Positions 55,801 through 64,000 of a stretch of DNA of 64,000 nucleotides are shown here, one piece after another. Location of the stretch: assembly GCF_963422355.1 (NCBI RefSeq), contig NC_085093.1, positions 8,444,618 through 8,508,617 of the forward strand, given 5' to 3'. How positions within the stretch are numbered: position 1 is the first letter of the stretch; every line of letters starts with the position of its first letter. This DNA is from Corticium candelabrum. Taxonomy: Eukaryota; Porifera; Homoscleromorpha; Homosclerophorida; Plakinidae. The notes under the pieces are model-generated. The model searched no databases, had not been told where the DNA came from, and saw only the letters and a list, made by a program, of their open reading frames with translations. The position numbers and the translations under genes were made by a program.

Positions 55801-58800
55801 AGACCCATTGGACACATGATCATCAAGAGATAAGAGTCCTGCACTGTTTTCTTCATTTAGAAGTCTTTTCCCAGAGTTGACAGTCCCTTATTCGTAGCTT
55901 CAGCAAATTTACCTGAAACAGACTTTAAATTTTTTCTCTGGTGACTTAATTGTTTATGCAAGTGCTCTTGCAAAGATTTAGCTTCTGTCAGTAAATTTGC
56001 ATCTGTCAGTAAATTTGCAATGTTTCCACCCTTCCACTCATGGTGTTTTGTCTTAGAATTGTGATGAGGCTTCTGCAGCAACAAATGAGGCATGACCATT
56101 GCTGCCTTGATTGCTATAGGCTCTATTGCAGATCTATCAGCTTATAATTGAAACAATTGACTTAATTCCAAGACAAAGTGCTGACGAGTCGCATGGTCTG
56201 GCACATAAAATAAGTTCTTTTGCTAGTGAACTACCTCTTGGTAGGCTAGTTCAATTTGTGGTTTGAATAACTCACCAGGCAGGTCTTCCAGAAAACATCA
56301 GGTTAGTGTTGTTAGAATTTACGCTTGCTATTACACCTGTAGGCGTTACTTGTTGCTCAGCTGTTGCAGTCTGAGAGGCAGAGTTAGAAAAAACCCCAGC
56401 CGACACAGCGGTGAAAGATAAAGGAGTATCGACTCCTACTTTCTTGTTTATTGGTGAATCTATGAGAGTTGGTAGTGGGGAAATAGCTTGCTCTCCCGCT
56501 GACAATTGATTAGACTCAGTAGCAGACACGTTTTTAGTGGAATCTGACACCAGTGGCAGTTTCTTCTGTAGCAAGTTATGACTTAGAAGAGATCTCAGAC
56601 TTGTTCAAAGTATTGATTGTTGTTTTCTTGTTGATGGTTGTGTGGTGCACAATGAGAGGAGCCCTTCCAGTTTGAACATCTACCAATAAGTATAGGATTG
56701 CAATTAGTACACGATTCACCTTGTTTTGCACAGCTGCATCGGACACATCGTCCCGGGCCATTACAAAGACAGAACTTGTTCATGAGTTTCAGAATGCCGA
56801 TGAAAATAGTGAGAAAATTTGATGAAATAGAAAGTAAAAAATGCAACAAAATGGGAGACGAAATTTTGAACAAGCCTCCTGTTACAGTCCCATATAATAA
56901 TAATAAGTCACCGCCGTGGCTTAGTGGTTAGCGACAATGGCTACCACTCCATGGTTTGGGGGTTCAAACACCAGTGACGACAGTAAATTATGAAACTCAT
57001 CTGTCTTTCTCTCTCATGTTTTACTAGCTTTATTCATGAGACTATGACTCGTTTCAGTCGTTGGGGAGTTTCTGTGGTCTGGCAAACGGTCTGTTGACGA
57101 TGACGTTCAGTGCTTTCTTGGTGGTCATTTATATCCACTAGGTGTACTGTCCCGATGTTCGTGGTCACCGTAATACCTACAATCTATATCGAATTGGCTA
57201 GTCATTGATCGCTGTGTGGACTACACAGAAACATGAGTGAAGGTGGTTCTCTGGACTGAGTTGTATGGTCGGAACAAGATTCTAGCCATCAATGGGTTTG
57301 CACTACCGGTTCTCACTTACGGTTTTGGCGTCATTCATTGGGGGTGCACGGACATGCAGCGGCTTGATCGACGGACCAGAAAGCTCCTCTCTATGCACGG
57401 TGTCCATCATCCTTCTGCAGACGTTGACCGACTGTATGCTCCTTGCAGTGATTGGGTAGGGGGTTACAACAGATTGAGTCGACATATTAATCTTGTATTG
57501 TGAGGCTGAACTGTTACCTTGCTGACAGTACTGATCCTTTCATACAGATGATACGGGAGTGTGACTCCAGGAAATCTTCACACTCAATCAAGTGCATGGC
57601 TTGTCGCTTTACTGCACAGCTACGGAGGAGCCTTGCTTCGGACGACAAGTCACAGAGCTTACACAGGAATGCATCCATCTCGGTTGAAGGTGGCTTCGAG
57701 CAAGCGCCTGAAACAGATGCGAGACATTACCGTAAGTGTTGCAGTTCTCTTCGTGTGCGGTCCTATGCACAGGCAGTATCGCCGTCTCACTGAGCAACCG
57801 CCTGTGGACATGAAAGAGACCTACGGATGGCTAAAGGCAGCGAATCTTCCTGCTGCAACTGAGGGACTGGTTGTTGCTGCTCAAGACCAAGCTCTTCGGA
57901 CTCGGTACAATGAGCGCAAGATTCTACATTGTGATGTCAGTCCTACTTGCCGCATGTGCAGTGTAACCCTGGAAACAGTCGACCACATTGGGGCAGGCTG
58001 TAGTGCTTTGGCACCGATGGACTACACTGATTGACACAATCAGGTGGCCTCCATCATTCACTTAAGTGTTGTCATCATTTTGGGATTCCAGTGGAGAGCA
58101 GATGGTACCTGCATCATCCTGATAGGCTTGTGGAGACGGATGACATTACTATGATGTGGGATACCATCATCCCCACTGCCAAGAAGATCAAAGCCAATCG
58201 TCCAGACAGCTGTCTCAGAAATAGGAAGACAAACACCTGTCTTCTTATTGATATCAGCTGTCCTGCTGATGGCAACATTGGCAAGAAACATGCTGAGAAG
58301 TTGGCGAAGTACAGCGACTTGCGAGTGGAGATAAGCCGCATGTGACATTGTCGAACAGTGGTGGTTCCGGTTGTCTTGGGAGCTTTGGGCACAGTGCATG
58401 CAAGTATTGCACGGTGGCTGGACATTATTCCAGGTCATCACAACCTGCAGCACTTACAGAAAACAGTGCTTCTGGGATCTACTCGGATCCTTCATAAAGT
58501 CATGTCTTCTTTCTAGACAGCCGTGATGGTCTAAGTACTTCTGAAGCAGGGTTTGCTTCTGGTACTTGCAATAGACTTTAAAAACCAGACTGATCTCATG
58601 GATAAAGCTAGAGAAACACGAGGAAGAAAAATTATAATAATAGTCACCACCGTGGCTTAGTGGTTAATGACGATGGCTACCACTCCATGGTTTGGGGGTT
58701 CAAACCTCAGTGACGACTGTAAATTATGAAACTTGTCTGTCTTTCTTTCTCATGTTTCTCTAGCTTTATCCACGAGACTATGACTCGTTTCAAGTCATTG

Positions 58801-60629
58801 GGGAGTTTCTGTGGTCTGGCGACAGTCCGTTGATGATGACGTTTAGTGCTTTCCTGGTGGTCATTGATATCCACTAGGTGTGCTGTATCGAGTTTGTGGT
58901 CACTGTAATGCCTGCAATCTATATAGAATTGGCTAGTCATTGATGTTCGTGTTGACTACATAGAAATATGTACCCTGCTGGGCTCACCTGCTGGGTTGGT
59001 GGGTGCCCAGATGGGGTAAAGACCCTACTTGCCATTATGGAGGGGTATAACGACACATAATAATAATCAATCCCAGGTGCTGACACCAATATAATGAAAT
59101 GAGTCTGTTAGTTTGTTCTCACTGTCTATTTGGCTATGTCTGTGAGAGTAGACTTGTGTTCGTCGATGATGAGTTTCTGTGATCTGGCGTGGGAATCATT
59201 GGCAATGAGGATTAGTACTTTCTCGGTAGTCATTGATATCTGCTGGGCATGCTGTGCAGAGCTGGCGAAATCCTCCGTAGCACACGTAATTAATAATCAA
59301 TAAGCGAGTTAGTAGTGCCATATGGATTACACGAAAACATGCACGTCTCTGGGACTTACCAGCCGGGTTGGTGGGCACCCAGTTGAGGGTAAAGATCCTA
59401 GTTACCCTACCTAGAGGGTGATGACGACATAACAGACCCCAGCGATGACAGTAAATTATGAAACGTGTCTGTCTTTCTTTCTGATGTTTCTCTAGCTTTG
59501 TCCATGAGACTATGACTTGTTTCAGTTGTTGGGGAGTTTCTGCAGTCTGGCGAACGGTTTGTTGACGATGACGTTCAGCGCTTTCCTGGTGGTCATTGAT
59601 ATCCACTAGGCGTGCTGTACCGAGTTTGCGGTCACGGTAATGCCTGCAATCTATATTGAATTGACTGGTCATTGATTGTCGTGTGGACTACACGGAAACA
59701 TGTACCCTGCTGGGCTCACTTGTCGGGTTGGTGGACGCCCCAGCTGGGGTAGAGACTCCACTTCCCCATCATAGAGGGCAATAACGAAAAAGCTTGTCAT
59801 TCATATACTTTCCATGGATGATATGAAGCTGTATGGCAGGAATCCTGATCAGCTGAAAGGGTTGATGCACGCGGTTCATACCTTCTCTGATGACATCCAG
59901 ATGAAGTTTAGTCTGGACAAGTGTGCTGTTGCACACTTTGTCAACGGTAAGATTTCTGGACATAATTCTGGGGTGATGGTAGGAAAAACAGACATCAAGT
60001 CTACAAGTATTTGGGCTTGGAAGAAAGTAACTGTATCCAGCACAGGACTATGCGAGAGGCACTTCGTCGTGAGTACTTTCTCTGAGTGAAGATGGGTCTT
60101 CAGACCGAGCTGTACGGTGGGAACAAACTTCTGGCCGTCAATGGGTTTGTACTGCCAGTACGGTTTTGGTGTCATTCATTCGAGGACTACAGTTCTGCAT
60201 CAGCTTGATTATACGACCGAAACTTCTCTCTATGCACGGTGTCCACCATCCTGCAGAAGACGTTGACTGGCTGTCCCGTCCGTGTACCGAGGGCGGTTGA
60301 GGTTTACAGCAGATCAAGTTGACGTATCAGTCTTGCAGTGTTCTAGCCAGGCATTCTAAAGTGTAGCGGCCCGCTGCACCTTCAGAACTGCCCACTAAGC
60401 CTTCAACATATCCATTACCTGTTCAGAGCTGACTACTACGCCGCCACATACTGGATAAGCATGTACTAAGTAGGTACAGTGTACGCCACACACACACTGT
60501 GCAGTCTCTCTTCAGAAGTTAATGACAAAGGGGAGGGACTAGCTACATAGTGTCCGTCTGTATCTGTTAAAACATTTATCAACAGAGAGATAATGAGGGA
60601 GAAGGTGGAGACTTGTCTATCATGATTTT

Positions 60630-60688
<59 letters not shown>

Positions 60689-63600
60689 TATATATTATAT
60701 TATATGTTATAATATGATATTGCACATTTTGTGAACGTCTGATCAAATTTGGCAGAAGTTTGGTCAAAAGCTACTTTGGTCGGACTTATGTCCGGCCAAC
60801 TTTTTTCTTATTTCGAGCACTGCTTTGTTCCGTTCCCAATCCTCATCTGATGCCTTTCTGATATGCGATATTAGCAGTTTAATGACTGACACTTTGCTAA
60901 TGTCCCATAGCTGACTTCTATACGAGTACAGGGAATAGCTGGACATCAATAATCTTAGACCACATGTTGTCTAATGTGCAGTATGATGTATCCATCCAAT
61001 CTAGATATGATAGAATTAACAGCTCCATAATATTTCTGAATTCTTTTGTTGATTGTTTATTGTTATTTTGCTCTAGGATGACGCTCTTGCAAATGAATGG
61101 ATCATCAGCATTTATTAGTCCCTTTCTAGTTTGGGTGTTTGCTGTTTTGGGCACAATTTACAGCTTTCTTTTCCTTGACAGGTGGGTACAGTATGCATGC
61201 ATAATTGGAGGTAATATTGAGAATTTGCATTTATATGTTGACTAAATACAACATTTGATCGATGTCATTGTGCTGATGCAGAGAATTATTTATCTGGATT
61301 TGCACTGCAGTTTGCAAGTCAGACTTCATCGCCTGTGATTCACTTTTCCAGACGTGTCATAAACACTGCGATATGTGCAAGGACATGTGTGACTTGTTTA
61401 TAAGCATGCCCGCGCCCACGCTGCTCATGCCAGTGGGCCCAAGGCCATGTCTTACGTATGTGAGTTCCTGCTGTTGTCACTTGACCAGCTCTATGCATGA
61501 CACATGCGTGACATGTATGAACAGCCGTGTGACTGTACTCCTGCACACGTGCCAGAAACTGTGCAGTTCCTTTATTAGTTCTCACTGCTTTGAAAGACCT
61601 TCTTACTGTGTGTTTTTAAATTTGACATGTTGGTCAATGTTTCAACTGTGCTGAAGTGGGCAAGGATGTGGCTTGCACAGCTTATTTCAGTGGCAATGCT
61701 TAGTTAGATTTGAAGTGAAAACTGTTCACTGTTATTAGTAACACATGAACTTCCATTGATCATCGCTTCTAATGAAAGTTACGAAGCAAGACTCATTGGG
61801 AGTAGCTTCTATCTGGAGTAGAGTTGAGTTGAAATTGATTGAAATGTTTGCCATTGTCTAGACAGTAGATTCGTCTAGTAGGGATTGGTAAGTTACTATA
61901 TACATGTAATATTTGTACCCACAATGGTACATAGTTATTCCTATGCATGCATCACTTTTGGGTGTCTCTGTCATCACAGTAACTTCCAACTTAAGAATTT
62001 CTGTGCTAGGACAGGATTCGGTCAGACTTCCAAATTTCTCTAACGTTATAGTTATAGATTCTGCATGTCTTTGTCTGTTGCTTTACAGTCTAAATTGTGT
62101 ATCTAAATACAATGTAACATATCAATTTCTGTACATAGCAATGAAGTCCATACGTATCACGTGCATTAGACTTCACATTTATGCGTACTACCACAGCACA
62201 ATTGAATGCTCATAGATTTCCAGGTAGCATTACTTGAAATACAACTTTTCTGGTGGGACAGCATTGTTTCTGATCAAACTTGATGTCTTCGGGCAAATTT
62301 TCTCTTGTTGCACAGTGCTCAAAATGAGTAAACTTTCTCCGTTTGGTGTATAAATTTTTTGCAATGTAACAACTGTCATAGCCTATTTGACCAACTTTGG
62401 GTACTACATGTGGTAGAATTGTGAACATTTCTCTGATGCATTAATTTGAAAGCATTTGCAGTTACACCGTTCTAGCTAACCACTACATACAGCGTGCTAC
62501 TACTGTTGCACAGAATTAATATCTTTAAGTCTTCTCAAACGTTTCCTCTTCTTTTTTGCTCTGCAAAGTGAAAAAAACATTAAATGTGTGAAAGCACTAG
62601 TTTATTGTTGCAGTGACTGACATGTTATTTCTTTTCTTGCACTGTTCTTTTTTGACTATAGGAATAGAACTTTGGACACAGCTCTCTACTTAATGATGGG
62701 ATGTGCTCCAGCTGTTACAGTATTGTCATGTATACAGGAGGTTAGAGTCTGTCTGTCTTTCAATGAACGTTAGTATATTTTCATAAATTGACACTAAAAC
62801 ATCGAAACATCATAGACTGAAAGAATGTTCAGCGAGCATCAAGGCCATAATCTGTCTATCCTTGTGTCTGTCTGTGTCAGTTATTTGAACATTTATCTAT
62901 CATGCATTTCCACAATGCAGATGTATGCTATGCTGTCCAACTACTATCAGTCAGTGTACGACAAATTTGTTGCCCAGGCGCCTGGGACAACCAAAAATAT
63001 GTCGGGGCAACTGAAATGGCAAACTGTGGTTGCCCAGGGACAACTAGCTGACAGTTACCCTACCTACCAGCGTGAATTTTCCTTCCTGAGCAAGCATGCG
63101 TCATTGTTATTACTGGTGTTAATTAGCAGTGCACTTTAAAGAGGTACTGTAATTAGAGTCAAGCAACCTTGGTTAGTAAACTTAATTCCAGATAAATCTA
63201 CCGTTTACAGGCCTGAGAGCATTTAGGTGTCGCCTTAGATGACAGATCAGGTATCTGTGTGTCTTTTCCTAATTAATTAACTGAGAGATTGGGCGTGACC
63301 TGTAGGCTACTTGGCGCCAATATGCTTGTGGGTGCTTGCTTGTAACATAGAAGTACCCAAAACTGAAGATTCAAACAAGCATCCTATCGTTATTTGGGTT
63401 ACTCTACTCTTTAATTAAGACAATGGCTGCAAATCCTAAAATCATGATGGGCCAGATTTCAGCTGTTGTTGCAGAGTTTTGTGGTTGATAGTACTGCTGT
63501 TTATCTGTGTACCCTTCTGATGGTCCTGCAAATTATTTGCCTGTCTGCATCCAAGGAGATGGAAACTGCCTGTTTAGAGCGGCAGGTCGAAGCATTACAG

Positions 63601-64000
63601 ATTGTCTGTCTGTGAGCACGATTCCTCAAAGATTCCCATCTAGAATAGATCTATGTGACAGCCTCAACTGTGCGAGTCCACCTCCTTTCTAATAGCATCT
63701 TTCCAAGGCAATAGCAAGCCTTCCTTCCACCTTAGGATCAGATGGAGAGACAATCATACCTCAGTCTTTGTCTGGGCTTATGGCAAATCCAGTAAAACTC
63801 CAATATTACCTGAGCTCGGATATTGCTGAAGGGAATGCAGCAACATGTGTTATGCAAGCATCCTCTGTCAGACATGCTACAAGGATAAGGTCATGTCAGG
63901 GACGTGGAGCAGGATCATGGCTTCAAGCTATTCCTTTAGTACCAAAATTTGTTCTAAAGTTCTCAGAATTTCGTGCGGTAGCATTTTTGAGACTTGGTAT
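49864..64000 (+). CDS. PAQR / haemolysin-III family receptor (MMD-like), 5' part
   Basis: Multi-pass membrane protein related to monocyte-to-macrophage differentiation factor. Exons: 49864-49941, 50086-50240, 50302-50379, 61077-61181 and 62662-62740, with consistent phases; the gene continues beyond the window. The first ATG gives a 26-residue exon ending YFPTVAEQFANSLTHG, the conserved N-terminal E-x2-N-x3-H block. Then come LGIVPAVFGTGFMM, VLLLFASTSFHLY (Ser-x3-His block), CDRSSIYFYIASSYTPW, the helix VWVFAVLGTIYSFLFLDR and LYLMMGCAPAVTVLSC. The final HAIWH motif would be in exons not seen here. The family has intramembrane metal-binding residues like those of ceramidase-type enzymes (family knowledge). 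Whether this one acts as receptor or hydrolase is unknown. Intron 3 is 10.7 kb and packed with SINEs, LINEs and MITEs; introns 1 and 2 are 144 and 61 bp. Confidence 0.9.
50804..51445. mobile_element. MITE with long inverted arms inside the SINE
   Basis: Left arm (about 50806-50930, ACCTTATGTTCGTTCGTAAG, GATTTAAATCAATACC, GAGTGTCACATTGCATGTAG) and right arm (about 51330-51445) match in reverse complement over roughly 120 bp. The arms share motifs with the element at 52877-53850 (TTTAAATCAA-AACTACTA), so they are relatives. Non-coding; the 51155-51667 frame is a chance frame across it. Confidence 0.8.
51558..52389. mobile_element. MITE with about 115-bp TIRs and 9-bp target duplication
   Basis: It begins TAGCCTCGATTCTAGGCCAT and ends with the related reverse complement ending TTGAGGCTA. 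Matching arm blocks include GCCTTACGTGGTGG, ACATGACC and GCCACTGTAAGGCGAAGATT. GAGGGGCAT flanks it at 51549-51557 and 52390-52398, within the SINE 3' end. Long TIRs plus 9-bp duplication is the pattern of Mutator-like elements (family knowledge). If the last G belongs to the element the duplication would be 8 bp. It is non-coding. Confidence 0.9.
52877..53850. mobile_element. MITE inserted in the LINE, itself carrying a hairpin MITE
   Basis: The left end AATGGGCCATATCCGCAAC is the exact reverse complement of the right end (GTTGCGGATATGGCCCATT). The match continues inward through TACCATTTAAATCAAGAACT / AACAACTACTATG-type sequence and CTATGTTTGGGTTG for about 75 bp. The 307-bp hairpin element 53180-53486 lies inside. 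It separates two parts of the minus-strand LINE. Target duplication not resolved. Confidence 0.85.
53180..53486. mobile_element. Hairpin MITE with 8-bp target duplication CTGCAGTG
   Basis: It begins TAGCCTTATCCCCAGACTC and ends GAGTCTGGGGACGAGGCTA, with arms extending inward through GGCAGTGTCCGGT and GACACTTTCAGCCT on both sides. CTGCAGTG occurs at 53172-53179 and 53487-53494. It shares ends with the 92-bp element at 48952-49043, of which it looks like the longer relative. Confidence 0.93.
54884..55534 (-). pseudogene. Reverse transcriptase domain of the family 2 LINE
   Basis: An uninterrupted 216-codon frame covers RT motifs from the region before motif A (DASNASNSLNRQVAL, where the usual Phe/Asp pattern is DASNAFN) through motif B (EGTTQNDPLA) to motif C (VRYADDAAAGG). 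The catalytic Asp pair is present. It is the best-preserved section of the element; the flanks are frameshifted. LINE-encoded RTs copy element RNA at the target site; this copy cannot be active as a whole. Confidence 0.9.
56900..57234 (+). repeat. SINE family 2 with complete tRNA-like head
   Basis: The head has an A box (TGGCTTAGTGGTTAGCG at about 56918) and a B box (GGTTCAAACACC at about 56961). The body follows to GTGTGGACTACACAGAAACA, where it breaks off and joins LINE family 3 coding sequence at about 57235. Upstream is a short ATAATAATAA tract, probably the tail of an older insertion. Confidence 0.85.
57235..58640 (+). mobile_element. LINE family 3, 3' third
   Basis: Frames read ELYGRNKILAINGFALPVLT and FGVIHWGCTDMQRLDRRTRK, then after frameshifts EQPPVDMKETYGWLKAANLP, CRMCSVTLETVDHIGAGCSA and, in the last part, ETDDITMMWDTIIPTAKKIK. 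A Cys/His cluster (CRMC...H...C) is visible as in R2-like endonuclease-flanking regions. The 3' untranslated region ends near 58600 before a SINE. The 5' part with the RT core is absent here; a piece containing it is at 59790. Confidence 0.85.
58640..59790 (+). repeat. Three SINE family 2 units head to tail
   Basis: Unit 1 (58640-59056) has the tRNA-like head (TGGCTTAGTGGTTAATGACG, GGTTCAAACCTC) and a complete body. Unit 2 (59057-59430) is clearly diverged but keeps GGTAGTCATTGATATC, AAAACATGCACG and the GGTTGGTGGGCACCC block. Unit 3 (59431-59790) is again close to the consensus but lacks the A box. The units abut with only short AT-rich or CA-rich junctions. Confidence 0.82.
59791..60340 (+). 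mobile_element. LINE family 3 fragment with RT motif C
   Basis: The frame at 59814-60089 opens with MDDMKLYGRNPDQL, the RT catalytic box in its R2/family-specific form, then KFSLDKCAVAHFVNGKI. After frameshifts it continues to the GFGVIHS block and a DRRTRK-like region, overlapping in content the start of the copy at 57235. It ends near 60340. Confidence 0.82.
60341..60632. other. PAQR intron 3, nothing recognised
   Basis: No repeat or coding motif is evident. Confidence 0.4.
60633..60686. repeat. (AT)n microsatellite
   Basis: About 54 bases of alternating AT. Confidence 0.95.
60687..61076. other. PAQR intron 3, right end
   Basis: Minus-strand open stretches here are unrecognised. A pyrimidine-rich TTATTTTGCTCTAG directly before 61077 forms the acceptor of PAQR exon 4. 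Confidence 0.4.
61182..62661. other. PAQR intron 4
   Basis: A plus-strand open frame at 61373-61654 is rich in Cys and Thr but has no recognisable domain and no matching splice phase. A second at 61913-62215 is also unassigned. Nothing else is seen. Confidence 0.35.
63500..64000 (+). pseudogene. OTU-like protease block followed by LINE C-terminal sequence
   Basis: The frame near 63507-63692 contains VCIQGDGNCLFRAAG, the active-site block of OTU cysteine proteases (Asp-Gly-Asn-Cys), but lacks the C-terminal catalytic His. After two stops the next frame reaches AGSWLQAIPLVPKF and FRAVAFLRLG, resembling the ASAWLRAIPNPNLGL / FIVALRIWLG block of the family 2 LINE at 42380. OTU domains fused to retrotransposon polyproteins are known in some animals. 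The window ends inside it. Confidence 0.55.

Larger units (their letters stand above)
52490..56880 (-). mobile_element. Degenerate, nearly full-length LINE (family 2) split by a MITE
   Basis: Minus-strand reading from right to left: a Cys-rich N-terminus (NGPGRCVRCSCAKQGESCTN, 56790-56700), a Ser/Thr-rich linker, a conserved pre-RT block (ADIAGPSGFN-like near 55620), RT domain at 55534-54884 (GIRPIEVCETVRRIIGK, QLCAGQVAGFEAAIH, LLLQEGTTQNDPLALAMYAL, YADDAAAGG), then a C-terminal region (CEKGASNWLTTLPLEENGF near 54240) and, beyond the MITE at 52877-53850, the last conserved part at about 52800-52500. Many stops and frameshifts. The RT active site YADD is intact. Same family as 40925-41311, 42260-43182 and possibly 63500-64000. 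Confidence 0.88.

Noticed and set aside
56905..56975. tRNA gene
   Set aside because: A and B boxes are present but the arms do not fold convincingly, and the unit continues into a repeated SINE body present in several copies.
61373..61654. Extra PAQR exon rich in cysteine
   Set aside because: The exon ending at 61181 joins directly and in phase to 62662 with family-consistent sequence, and this stretch has no matching splice phases.

Overview
This is eukaryotic, almost certainly invertebrate animal DNA. The genes have GT-AG introns, some only 52-65 bp long, and the products are animal families. A marine or basal invertebrate genome, quite possibly a sponge, fits best because of the scavenger-receptor (SRCR) plus LDL-receptor beta-propeller architecture, the protein-primed type B polymerase element and the mixture of LINEs, SINEs and TIR elements. 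The species assignment is inference.

Host genes. (1) 1774-3087 (+): long acidic terminal exon of an unidentified gene. (2) 12181 to about 18370 (-): membrane protein with YWTD beta-propeller repeats, an EGF-like domain, one SRCR domain, one transmembrane helix and a short tail. (3) 19174-38288 (+): complete CNOT6 (CCR4) deadenylase in seven exons, including a 52-bp GC-AG intron. (4) 38381-38816 (-): candidate terminal exon, tail to tail with CNOT6. (5) 44098-45504 (+): intronless major facilitator of the SLC18B1 type. (6) 49864 to beyond the window (+): PAQR / haemolysin-III (MMD-type) receptor whose third intron is 10.7 kb long. These genes act in unrelated processes (mRNA decay, transport, membrane receptors), so no operon-like logic is implied.

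Mobile DNA occupies most of the rest. 3.9-9.4 kb: inverted-repeat elements and a decayed protein-primed DNA polymerase (-) broken by two TIR elements and abutting a Ty3/gypsy RT scrap. 9.76-11.03 kb: a 1.27-kb imperfect palindrome centred on opposed (AC)n/(GT)n tracts. 14.7-17.5 kb: LINE 3' end and a 1.3-kb TIR element in the receptor intron. The CNOT6 introns hold TIR elements, a TIR-bounded RecQ-like helicase remnant, a pogo-like MITE, a TTAA-flanked THAP element (Kolobok-like) and a truncated Ty3/gypsy element. 39.8-43.2 kb: LINE 3' ends in inverted orientation around a different LINE RT. 47.3-60.3 kb: SINEs, LINE fragments and nested MITEs whose order of insertion can be read. Several insertions show exact target duplications: TTAA, TA, GATTT, TTCTA, CCAAG, TGAATG, 8-bp and 9-bp.

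The most unusual items are the palindrome, the TIR element carrying helicase sequence, an interspersed repeat that always begins with a (GT)n tract, and the nested SINE/MITE blocks inside the PAQR intron. No CRISPR array, rRNA or intact tRNA gene was seen. All calls come from reading the sequence; no database search was run.
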